From Arctopsyche grandis (Eukaryota > Arthropoda > Insecta > Trichoptera > Hydropsychidae): 64,000 nt of DNA. Positions 11,410-21,879 of the stretch are shown here, in pieces; position 1 is the first letter of the stretch; each line of letters starts with the position of its first letter. The notes beneath the pieces were generated by a model. The model was not told the origin of the DNA. It ran no database searches and saw only the letters and a list, made by a program, of their open reading frames with translations. Made by a program: the position numbers and the translations under genes. The stretch is from the NCBI RefSeq assembly GCF_051622035.1, contig NC_135357.1, positions 37,491,691 to 37,555,690 of the forward strand, given 5' to 3'.

Positions 11410-11545
11410 AATTAAAGAACTTAAATATAACTCTAGAAACTAGATAAACTAAAGAACTTAAATATAACTCTAGAAACTAGATAAACTAAAGAACTTAAAT
11501 ATAACTCTAGAAACTAGATAAACTAAAGAACTTAAATATAACTTT
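11410..11545. repeat. 37-bp tandem repeat, about 3.5 copies
   Basis: The unit AAAGAACTTAAATATAACTC followed by TAGAAACTAGATAAACT repeats with almost no divergence between copies, implying a recent expansion. No open frame uses it. Confidence 0.9.
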
Positions 11546-11589
11546 AGAGCTTAAAGGGTTAATTGTCATTTATATATTAAAATATTTTT

Positions 11590-11945
11590 TTACCGTTGTA
11601 CTGTAGCATGAATGTGTAGAAGGGTTTCCGAGATTGAAAGACGCAGCAGTGTAGTATTTTATTGTTCTTGATCCGTCAGCTTGCTAGCTCCGAATGAATC
11701 ACGGATCAAAGCCGCCTAATATTTATACCCATCGAGTACTCTACGCACAGAGATGTCATTGGTCGATGGATCGCGAGACGTTATTGGCTGTTGTATACAG
11801 CTTATGCATACGTCGAGGCTTTTTTGGCGCGAACGCAAGATCAAATGATCAGCGCCAGTGATCGACGAGCACCAATCACCTAATCTCAAAGACTAACTTT
11901 CAACTGACTGACGATTTCGTTACCCACCATTTCAAGTTCTAATAT
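11590..11945 (-). mobile_element. Candidate solo LTR
   Basis: Read on the minus strand the segment has the order expected of an LTR: CCAAT-type boxes (GATTGG and CCAAT), a TATA box (GGGTATAAATATT), and an AATAAA signal about 80-100 bp later near the end. No clear target duplication or sister LTR was found, so a minus-strand RNA polymerase II promoter of another kind is possible. Confidence 0.4.
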
Positions 11946-12179
11946 TATCAGTTTGCTGTTAACACATGACAGACTAATTAGCTGCCCATTATCAAATAAT
12001 CAACAAATCAACGCTAACAACTTTCAACTACATATTTAGACAATTTTGTGCACTAAGGGTATTTAAAAAAAAGATTTTAATAAGCAATACTTACTGCAAT
12101 GTAAACGTTTAAATTATTTTTCAAAACACATAATTATCCAGACTCATTTGTTCCATATACACAATTTTACTTATCGCCC

Positions 12180-12660
12180 GGGTCAACTAAGTAGAGGGTC
12201 AAATGTTTTATTTCCAAAACGACCCCTTTTAAAATTTCAAACAATGCTTTTTGACCCTTTCTCCGCCACATGCGATTCAATTTCATAATTTCTTCACCGG
12301 CACCCCAGTGAAGACAAAGTGCTCACGCCCAAGCCCAATAATTATTCAAACGGTCGCCATGTTTGCACAATTAATGGAAACCAGGCCGTTTTATTTTGGC
12401 CCGAAATTCAATTTCGCACAATGGCAAAACTTCGCACCGAGTTTTCGGCTACTTTTCGCAAATGGGTTGAAGTGGAGGATCCGGGGGTTGAACGAGAAGG
12501 GGGGGGTGGACTCTAATCTCGAATTAGCGAAGGTATACTTAATGGGTTACCCACTTCGTGGAACGGTCGTGTGGGAAAAGATGGGCCCTATCAAAAGTTC
12601 CCCTTACGTGTTAAAGTGTTACACAAGGTGGGGGGGTAGCGTTTAATGTGTTAAGCGATG
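12180..12660. other. GC-richer unique patch without a supported gene
   Basis: The 131-codon open frame at 12251-12646 has no recognised domain, no signal peptide and no splice-phase partner. It could be an enhancer or an unrecognised exon. I do not call it coding. Confidence 0.35.
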
Positions 12661-13059
12661 ACTAGACACGACTCACAGTTCCGTCGACGTGCAAAAGTGG
12701 TGATATTTTACTTGAGACGCACTAAAACTGCCCTCTTTACGAGTGTGTGTTGACATGGTAGCATTTCAGCTCGTTTTATAAAAGTTTATGGTCTAGTTAT
12801 ACAATATACCTATACCGAGACGTGACCGAACTGTGAAACCGACTACCTTTGAATTTTAGAAATTATGAAAAAAATATTGCTATGTAAAAAATTGAGTGTC
12901 CAAGTTCCAAGTCGAATTCCAAGTCTTTTCTTTACAGAGAGCTACAAACCTACTGTCAATAAAGCAAATTTTATAAAATATAGAGTGAAAAAAGAAAAAT
13001 TTATAGGTGTTTAAACAATTGAAATCTAACATGGCGAAAAGTAAGAATAGTCTAAACAC

Positions 13060-13262
13060 AGGCTGGATAAACGTCAGGCACTTTTTCGTGGGAGCGTTTT
13101 CAAACGCGTCTTACACGATATTTTTGCACCATCGTAATGGAGAAGGATCCATTTACTTATATTGATGACCAAAGTGAGCAATATGGCAAAGTATGAAAAC
13201 GATCGGATAATAGGCAAATTTTTTCCTGAATTGTAATCGTAAGTGAAACATAAAAGAGGTTT
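13060..13262 (+). repeat. Unclassified dispersed repeat R1, copy 2
   Basis: Matches 3680-3880 over about 200 bp, including the GACGTCAGGCAC, CACCATCGTAATGG and GAAAACGATCGGATAA blocks. The outer part present in copies 1 and 3 is missing. Confidence 0.7.
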
Positions 13263-13378
13263 GTAAAAAAAATGAACCGACTTCTTTTTATTGTTTTCTT
13301 AATTACGGTTTGTGTCAACTATAGTCTCCAATTTTATTGAAGTAAATCCAATAATAAATTGAAATTTAATCATCTGCA

Positions 13379-13960
13379 TATATAAAAATCAATTTTGTGT
13401 GTCTGTCTGTCCCGTATGCATTCCTATACCATTCAACTGATTGCAATGAAACTTATATACATGAGTTATTGTGTGCATGCCCACGATGGTTTCTGTAAAA
13501 AAATCACCCAAAAACGGGAAAACAGGAATGAGTGGCATTGTAACGCAATAATTTCAAATGTGTTCGCGTCACCAGCGTTGAAGGGGAAAATAAACAAAAA
13601 ATGAAATAATTTCAAATGTGTTCGTCGCCTGCGTTTTTCCGACAAATTATCATAACTGTAATTTAATTTGATTATTAAGTATTAATTTGAAACTGAAACA
13701 TTCACTTATCGAAACACATCGAGAAACGGGAACGGGAACGGGAACGAGAACGGGAACGAGAACGGGAACGGGAACGGGAACGGGAAACGGAAACGGAAAC
13801 GGAAACGGAAACGGAAACGGTAACGGAAACGGAAACGGAAACGGAAACGGAAACGGAAACGGAAACGGAAATGGAAACGGAAACGGGAACGGGAACGGGA
13901 ACGGGAACGGGAAATTGCATACGTTATTGTGGCATTGCAACGCATGCCGGGTTCAGCTAG
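13379..13960 (+). mobile_element. Helitron-like element (family H1) with expanded satellite
   Basis: It starts in the CATATATAAAAATCAATTTT / GTCTGTCTGTC signature and ends GCATTGCAACGCATGCCGGG then TTCAGCTAG. The CTAG terminus just after a GC-rich stretch is a Helitron 3' end, and the same end occurs at 49290, 52278 and, reversed, at 10585. It is non-autonomous: no Rep or helicase motif is present. A 190-bp hexamer satellite sits just before the 3' end. Confidence 0.75.
13722..13912. repeat. (GGGAAC)n / (GGAAAC)n hexamer satellite
   Basis: About 30 hexamer units in blocks: GGGAAC at both edges and GGAAAC in the middle, with single variants such as GAGAAC and GGTAAC. All long frames here (Gly-Asn, Pro-Phe, Arg-Ser repeats) are translations of it. 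Other H1 copies carry only one or two GGGAAC units at this spot, so this is a copy-specific expansion. Confidence 0.95.
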
Positions 13961-14289
13961 TTTCTTTATAAAAATCATGAATTTAAATAAAATCGTTAAA
14001 TTTCATATTTGATGCCAAAACCGATTGTTTCCTCCATCTCATACTTTTTTTTATTCTCATTTTCACTCTCATTTTTTACGGAGGTGCTCATTTTTTACAT
14101 TTTTAAGGAGGTGCCTTTTATTATTAAATTGATTTTTTTGTGTATGAAATTCGTACAAGGGTTTCATGTCAATATTTAGTGATTTTTTTAATTCCTTTTT
14201 TATCTTTAATATATAATTTCGAAAGAGACTTTGTGTAACTATGTTAGGTTTGGTTCGTAGAATCCGTGACGCCATCGAAAAAATGTACT

Positions 14290-14615
14290 TTTCTATGGCG
14301 ACGATATCGATATCCAATTTGATGCTGTTTTCGATTCCGATTTCTATTCCGTTTTCGGATTGCGATTTCAGTTCTAATTTCCGGTTCCAATTTCAGTTCC
14401 GCATCCGGGTTCCGATTTCAGTTCTGGTTCTGGATTCCTGTTTCAGTTCCGGTTTGAGTTCCAACTCCCGATTTATTAATTAGTTCCGATTTCAGTTCCG
14501 AGTTCCGATTATAATTTTTTTTTTCAATTAAAATAATTTTTTTTTCTACTATTAAATTAGCCATGTTTAAGTGGTATGTATTTAAAATACTGAGAGAAGC
14601 CGGATAAAACCACTA
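14290..14615 (+). mobile_element. Helitron-like 3' end (family H2) with TTCCGATTTCAG repeats
   Basis: Degenerate tandem TTCCGATTTCAGTTC units at 14320-14515 are followed by the H2 end: AGCCATGTTTAAGTGG, then GAGAGAAGCCGGATAAAACC and ACTAGT at about 14612. This matches 7690-7770 and 20340-20378. Confidence 0.6.
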
Positions 14616-15762
14616 GTTTTTTTATATTTTGAAAATAGCTATTATTTTTATAGGTAATAATTTTATACTTAGGTAAGAAAATTAGATGTTACTAAAATCG
14701 TTCAAGTTGGAATCGGAGTTGTAGTTAGAGTTGGAGTCGGAGTCGGATTCAGAGTTAGAAAAGAATTATAAAATAAATCAGAGTTGGTAAATTTTGATCC
14801 GAATCCACAGCCCTGTCTAAAATAATACACTTGGGGATATTATGTGGTATTCACTTTGTTTATCTTTGACTGTAAAAAATAAAATAAAAAATCGAATAGG
14901 GTTTTCACAAGTCATGATAGCGTATCTGAGAGACCCAAAAGTGACATTCAAAATATTAACCCATTGTCCTCCAGTCGCCTTTGTTGGTGTCCCGCGGGTC
15001 TCGTCCCGTTTTCCCGTGGCGAAACAATGACGTATCGAAAATCAATGGTCGCTCGCTTATCAACGCCATCATCGCGGGACATCTTAACCCCACACCCGTG
15101 AAATTAACTCCTTCACGACGGGCTCTTTGCACAGAAAATTTCCTTCACCCCTTCCCTATCCATCTCGAACACGTTTTCGTCGCTTTTGATATTTCTGAGG
15201 ATATTTAACGCGAAAGTCGTTTGGCAAACACTCTCATACCCCTTGACGACCGTCATTACGAAACCCTGCCAATTTCGTTGAAATTTCGCATGTGTCGTGT
15301 AGATGTTTAAGTTTTACTAGTGACTCACTAAATGCGCTTGTGACTCATAGTCATAGAATCAGACAAACCCTTCATAGAATCATAGTCATAGAATCAGACA
15401 AAGAAACATACCTCTCCTTACGGGACAAAAATCTCTAGACTTTTTTTCTAACATCTTTTATCATATTATCAAATGCTCTTTTCATAATCTATTGTCACAT
15501 CATCAAAATAAACTAAATTTAATCATTGCTAATTGTACATATTATAAGTTTTAAAACATTGTAAAGCTCATTGCCAAAAAAAAAGTATTGACTGAATTGT
15601 ATTATAATATCCAATTCAATGCTAAATAACATTTTTAGGTCTATTTATAGAAATAATTACAGCAGACTATTAGAAATAATTACAGCAGACAAGTTTCTGT
15701 TATCTAAAAATCCGCTGTAATATATAAATTTTATATACATATGTACATATACATATATATAT

Positions 15763-15990
<228 letters not shown>

Positions 15991-17369
15991 AACTGGTTTC
16001 TGAACTGGTCTCTGAAAGGCAACAGCAGAAGTCACACTGATTTGCAGTAAATATTCATTATTATGTTTTTGTTTTTGTGTGAAAATCATATTTTAATGGT
16101 TTTGTGTTGACAGTGATGTTGATGAATACAGTGATGTTGATGCAGGGTTCATTTTCTGCACCAGTAAAATATATACCTAAAATATATAAATATGTTTTGA
16201 ATTTGAAAATTAAGTTAGTGAATGCACATATGAAACTGGTGGGGTTCAGTACCTCCAACAAGGTTAAGAACCACTGGTCTATATACTTGTGCAGTGCGCC
16301 TGGTTTTACCAATTCTCGTTAAATGAGCTTTTCGTTTCTATACTTTAATATAATTTGTCATTAATTTTGAATAAGATTAATAATTATATATTACAGCTAC
16401 ATAGTTCTGTATGTATGTACAAGTAACGAAACCAAAACCTTTTAAATTTAAATGTCTAGGATAATAATTTTATTTAAAACTAATTTGTATTTCATAACTA
16501 TTACGTTAAAAGTTGAGCTAAGTCATAACATAATAGAAATATTGGCAAAAGTTTCCGAAATTATGATCCTAGTACCAAGTCGACGAGACGAGTATAGAAA
16601 CGAAGAGTTTTCACACTGATAAATAACCAAATTATCAGTGAACTTTACTAAAACCAAGTAGAGGAAAATATACATATGTATGTATATATATACATACATA
16701 AGTAGGTATCTAGAAAAAGTAATGATTTCATAATTAATTTGAATATTTCATATTTTGTATTATTAACGATACGATATGAACATTATTTAAAGAGTCTGGT
16801 ATGAAGGGGATGGGGATTTAGTGTGGGCTTTTTTTTTGTTTTACCCTTGGGTACTTTTACTTTTATGTATGTGTGCTAGTACGGTTGGAATAAATTATCC
16901 GCACTTTATTTCAGTGTGTTGCGCACACCATTTAAAATTGCGCAACCAACGTGAAATATTGTGAAATATTACGCGGCGCGAGAAAGTCTTTCCAAGATGG
17001 CCGCTTCGTAAAGTTTAAATTGAATAATGCGTCGTAAGCCCGTGAACGAATTTGATATAAACACTGCGGAAACTAATTAAACATAATGTATCGAGACGCC
17101 ATTTCGTATACATTTCATTAATCAGGCTCGTTATCAAAATTTATAGAGAGATATTTAAACCAATATTTAACGGTTGAAAATATAAATTATAAAATTTTAT
17201 AATTATTATGGCCGTTAAAATATGCTTTGGGCGATTTATTTTATTTTTATTTAACAAATACAACTTTCTTATACTTTTGTTCGATAAGAAAATTTTCAAA
17301 ATATTACTTAAGTCCGCCAATGAAATTCCTTTTTTTCCATTTAATCTTTGAATTGCAAACATTTTATAA

Positions 17370-17910
17370 GAAAAGCCCATAAGATCATACCTAACTCGTA
17401 GAGGGCTAATGTTTAACGTAAATAATGAATTGTCATCTCCGAAAATAGTTGCAGCTGGTGTTCCACAGGGGAACTTACTTGGCCCACTCTTATTTTCCAT
17501 ATAGTATATAAAATGACATACCTATTTCAAAAAACTGTCATATAGCTCTTTATGCAGATGATACCGCTTTTTTCACAAGTATCATCAAACCGGACACTAT
17601 TCGTAAAAATCTCGAACTTAAAACAATGACGGAACACTTCACTTAGTAGAAAATTCAATTTAATCAAACCAAAACGAAATTAGTAATAAAGTTTTTAGGA
17701 GTAACGTTCGATAAAAGAATGACATAGGCCCCTCACATTGAGGCGATGCGTGGTATATCCTCAATATACCCAATATTTAATCGCCATAGTTCTTTATCAA
17801 CTCAAAATAAAATAAAATTATACGCGTCTCGGTGATTACGACAAAATGTTTATACCCTTCAGGAACAAACACGGTTACATAAAGACAATCTGCTTTAGAT
17901 TGTTGCCTTG
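17370..17910 (+). pseudogene. Jockey-type LINE relic, copy 1 (internal deletion)
   Basis: Plus-strand frames recover 'SYLTRRGLMFNVNNELSSPK' followed by 'IVAAGVPQGNLLGPLLFSI' (about 17380-17500), 'LYADDTAFFTS' with the catalytic YADD (about 17548-17580) and 'GVTFDKRMT' (about 17700). From 17690 it aligns to the copy at 20650-21130, but about 270 bp between 'AAAATAAAATTATA' and 'GTCTCGGTGATTAC' are missing. Stops and frameshifts make it inactive. Confidence 0.8.
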
Positions 17911-19239
17911 AGAGAGTCTTAAGTTAATATTATGTAATATGTTTTTCTGCATTTACAACTGAAAAGTTAACACTTGCGTGGCTCACACACATCCATTTTT
18001 AATCAAACATTAAATCTAACTAAATGAATCGCGATTATATTATATGAAAATCTAATTTAATAAAAAATAAATGAAATAATTATCATATTGAAAATTTTTC
18101 ATTATATTCGAAAACAATAATTCTGAACACATTATATCTCCATATGCAATTACTTACATTAAATTTACAATCACTATTATTTCAATTAATGCGATCATAT
18201 TACAAAATTCCGATTAAAATGCAACAGTTTTCCCACATGAAATCATAGACTATGGACTCTATTGGACTTATAGTAATTAAAGCAAAAAATTATGTGAGGC
18301 TTAAAATTTATTTTATTGTCACTATCGCGTTCTTGACAAGTCGCATATTTTATTTTCTGCTTAAAAGCTACGAAAGAAAACGGTGTCAAATAAATAAAAA
18401 TAAATAATAATTGCGTCAAATTTACTTTGCCCCTGTTTTTTTATCATAATTTTAATAGTTGGCATGAAATACACCTTTTATCGAGCACGCCATAAAACAA
18501 ACAACCCCCTTCCATCCTCGCTTTTTACGTCTATTAAAACGCATTTAAAAAAATATGTTTACGCGATAATCTTAACGAGGGTTCGGGAAAGCGAGGGGGT
18601 TTGAAAAAAATTGCCAACGAACGTGTTAATAATGTCTTTTTGCAAATTTGAATGTATATGTATATATGTTCATACATATGTAGGTAATATGTACATATGT
18701 ATTACATATATACCTCGGTTGTCGAGTATCGTATGATTAATATTTGATGTGTACGACGTGCTTCGGGCATTAAGCGCAGATCTTTCCCGGAATTTCCCGG
18801 GAATTTCATCCCTCATATGAAACGTGTAAATAAATTAGTCTCGACTCCTTAATATGTCTCGAGTACAATATAGCGCTTCGTGAAAAGTCGACTCCTACCA
18901 TTATATGTTGTAAAATTTGTGACTATGCGGTCGACTATGACTATGTAATGGAGTTTACATGTATTACCTGTGAGTGGCGGATTTGATTCTTGGAATATTT
19001 GCTCGTTTTATGTATTCTAATTCCACTTGTTTAATCTATATGGAGTGCCGGCACTCTATGGTGGAAAGACTTTTTCGAAAATCCAAGATTTCCAAAAACA
19101 TGTTGTTAATCGTCTAATAAAGGTACGTCTATCTTTGCTGGTAAGATCTGGATGTTTATTGAATCCAGATCGACCTAACATAATTACTGTGACGTTTCTG
19201 ATAAAATTGGCATGGCCTGATTTTTAATACCTCCTTTTA

Positions 19240-19550
19240 GCTTCACTTACGATTACAATTCAGGAAAAAGTTTGCCTATTATCCGATCGTTTTCATACTT
19301 TGCCATATTGCTCATTTTGGTCATCAGTATAAGTAAATGTATCCTCCACCATTACGATGGAGAAAAAAAATCATTTTAGACGCGTTTGAAATTTGAATTT
19401 CTGAAGAGTGCCTGACTTTTATCCAGTTTTTAGTTTTAAACATAGATGGCGGTCGTAAAATAAAATTATTGGTATTTTTATTCAAAATAATAATTTTATA
19501 TACGAATTATAGAAGAGGTATGTTTTTAAAAAACTTTTTATTGTAATATA
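19240..19550 (-). repeat. Unclassified dispersed repeat R1, copy 3
   Basis: The reverse complement of 3560-3880, including the outer block with GCCATCTATG and the AATAATTTTATTTTACGACC neighbourhood. It is the most complete match to copy 1. Confidence 0.7.
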
Positions 19551-20269
19551 AATATTAAAAACAAGTATAAGAAAAATCCGATAGAACACAGATAATGATA
19601 AAATAATAATCTTTTTAGTACTTTTGTACTAATGTTTATTGCTTTGTAATTAATGTCTGTTTACGTATTGCCCATATAAAGATCTACATATATTCATACT
19701 ATGCAGCAGCTTACAGCTTGAGCACATCACAGCATAGCAGTGCGCGTAAACGACAGTTTCTATTCATACTATACGGCAACGCACATTTTGATAAATCTTG
19801 GCTAAGTTCTAGGCCAAATTGGCTTAAATATTGCTTGCTCATCATTGTTTTCATGATTGATTGTGATTTATGAGTGAAATTTTGATTTACTCTCTTCCAT
19901 TTGGGCCTCACAGGGATGCTTTGTAGTTTTGCAGTTGGTTCTTATTTATTGGAACTGGCTGTAAGTGCAAGGCATTCCTTATGTTATATTTTATATTTGA
20001 TATTTTTATGTATCTGCTATTATTATTGCTATTGTTTTTTATGATTATGTATAAATGTATTTTTGTCTGTGTATACACATATGTTTATATTTATTTTTCT
20101 TTCTCTTTTTTTCTTTTATAAGACATTCCCTTCTTTGTTGTTTTTTATAATTTGTAATTATTATTATTATTAGTTGTTTGTGTATATATGTACAATGTAT
20201 ATATTTTTTTGTTTTTGTTATGTCTAATTTCTTTAGTTATTATTTTGTGTTTTTTTCTTTTCTGTTATA

Positions 20270-20380
20270 TTTTTGACTATTATGGCGCATTAGGAATTCC
20301 TGTAATGCTACAATGGTCCAAACTTTAAATAAATAAATAAATTACAAATACTGAGCGAAGCCGGGTAAAACATCTAGTAT
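20270..20380 (+). mobile_element. Retroposon 3' tail plus Helitron-like end
   Basis: At 20280-20335 there is a hairpin-type end (GCGCATTAGGAATTCCTG…ACAATGGTCC) followed by an AAATA tail. Directly after it, 20341-20378 is an H2 Helitron-like 3' end (GAGCGAAGCCGGGTAAAACA…CTAG). Two different element ends are therefore abutted. Confidence 0.55.
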
Positions 20381-20504
20381 ACTATAAATTAGTATTATTT
20401 TTAACTTTTCTTTTTTTTGTAATTTTTTGATTCTTATTTTTTTTGTTTTTGCTTTTTGTTCTATGTATTAATTTGTTTTATGTTTTGTTTTCTCCCTCTC
20501 TTAC

Positions 20505-20585
20505 TTTATTATGTAGGCCATTGTAGAGCATGAGGTTCTTCCTGTATTGCCACAATGGTCCAAAACGTTAAATAAATAAATATAT
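20505..20585 (+). mobile_element. Retroposon 3' tail with terminal hairpin
   Basis: Stem GCCATTGTAG…GCCACAATGG, then TCCAAAACGTT and an AAATA tail. It is a close variant of the tails at 20280 and 22280. Confidence 0.6.
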
Positions 20586-20589
20586 AGAC

Positions 20590-21126
20590 ATCCATTACCA
20601 TACATAGAAACTATTCGGTATACAGAAAGTCTGAAATGGCAGTCAGTAATAAAATATTTAGGAGTAACGTTTGATAAAAGAATGAGATGGGCACCTCACA
20701 TTGAGGCAGCGAAATGCAAGGCGATGCGGGGTATATCCTCAATATATCCAATATTTAATCGCCATAGTTCTTTATCAACTCAAAATAAAATAAAATTATA
20801 TTGCGCGCTCATATTACCACTATTAACCTATGCTTTACCTGTATGGAATAACGCCTCGAATACTAATCTTTCCAAGCTCCAAGTCATACAAAATAAATCC
20901 CTAAAAATAATTTATGATACACCCATATATACTAACTTGAAAAAACTGCATGCCATATATAATATTCCGTTTGTTACAGACATTACTAACAAACTAACCA
21001 GTAGATTCTATGAAAGAATCACTAATAACCATACTAACACACTTGTGAAGAGTCTCGGTGATTACAACAAAATGTCTTTACCCTTCAGGTATAAACACAG
21101 ATTACCTAAACACAATCTGATTTAAG
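20590..21126 (+). pseudogene. Jockey-type LINE reverse transcriptase C-terminal fragment, copy 2
   Basis: A 147-codon open frame (20682-21122) encodes the region C-terminal to the polymerase palm of Jockey-clade LINEs: 'YLGVTFDKRMRWAPHIEAAK', 'RGISSIYPIF', 'LYCALILPLLTYALPVWNNA', 'LQVIQNKSLKIIYDTP', ending at a natural stop. The frame continues upstream to about 20625 ('LKWQSVIKYLG'). It lacks the endonuclease and catalytic palm, so it is a 5'-truncated insertion. It is better preserved than the sister copy at 17370-17910. The host sequence has no role for it. Confidence 0.85.
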
Positions 21127-21591
21127 TCATCGACTTTAGAGAGTCTTTAATTAATATTATGTATTAGATGTATTATAAACATTTATAATGATTGTAAATA
21201 GGTTTTTGAGCTCTTTTTCCTATTATGCGGTAGATTAACATTAGAATAATATAATACTATGATTACTAACCAAATTAAATTAAATTGTAAAATAGAAAAT
21301 GATCAGTAGATCAGTAGCTATTAAAATAGATATAAGATGTATTGTGAACATAATTTCGTAATAATAAAAAGCATTTAAAAATCAAAATCATTCGGTATAC
21401 ACATTTCCCAAACGCTACTACATACATATAATAAACAGCCATTACCATACATATAAAATATTTGTTATACGCATTCAAGCAAACGGAGTATGCAATAGGA
21501 AAATACCGAATGCGCAAAATGAACTTGTCGTTTTTGTAACCAAATGATTCGTATAGCAAATTATACTTATAAAATGATCATTATTTTGCAG

Positions 21592-21846
21592 AACGATGGC
21601 AGCCCACTGGCGGTACGTGGTCCCACCCCTTCTACGGGGACCCCAGCCACCCCCCGTCAATCCCCCACCAAAGGTGAGTGCCGCAAATGACCCACTTAAC
21701 ACTTCTTGGTTCGTCGCTTACATAAGCGGCGAGACAAGACGAAAAAAATCAATTTGCCCAAGAAAAATGGTGAAATTATGCACAATTTTTGCGTGCGACC
21801 TCATTTTGGGTCACTCTGTCCCAACCCGACACGTATATATTTTTAT

Positions 21847-21879
<33 letters not shown>

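Noticed and set aside
12251-12646. 131-codon open frame
   Set aside because: No domain, no splice partner, and composition no different from a chance frame in a GC-richer patch.
13650-13978. Pro-Phe, Arg-Ser and Gly-Asn repeat open frames
   Set aside because: Translations of the hexamer satellite in the Helitron-like element.
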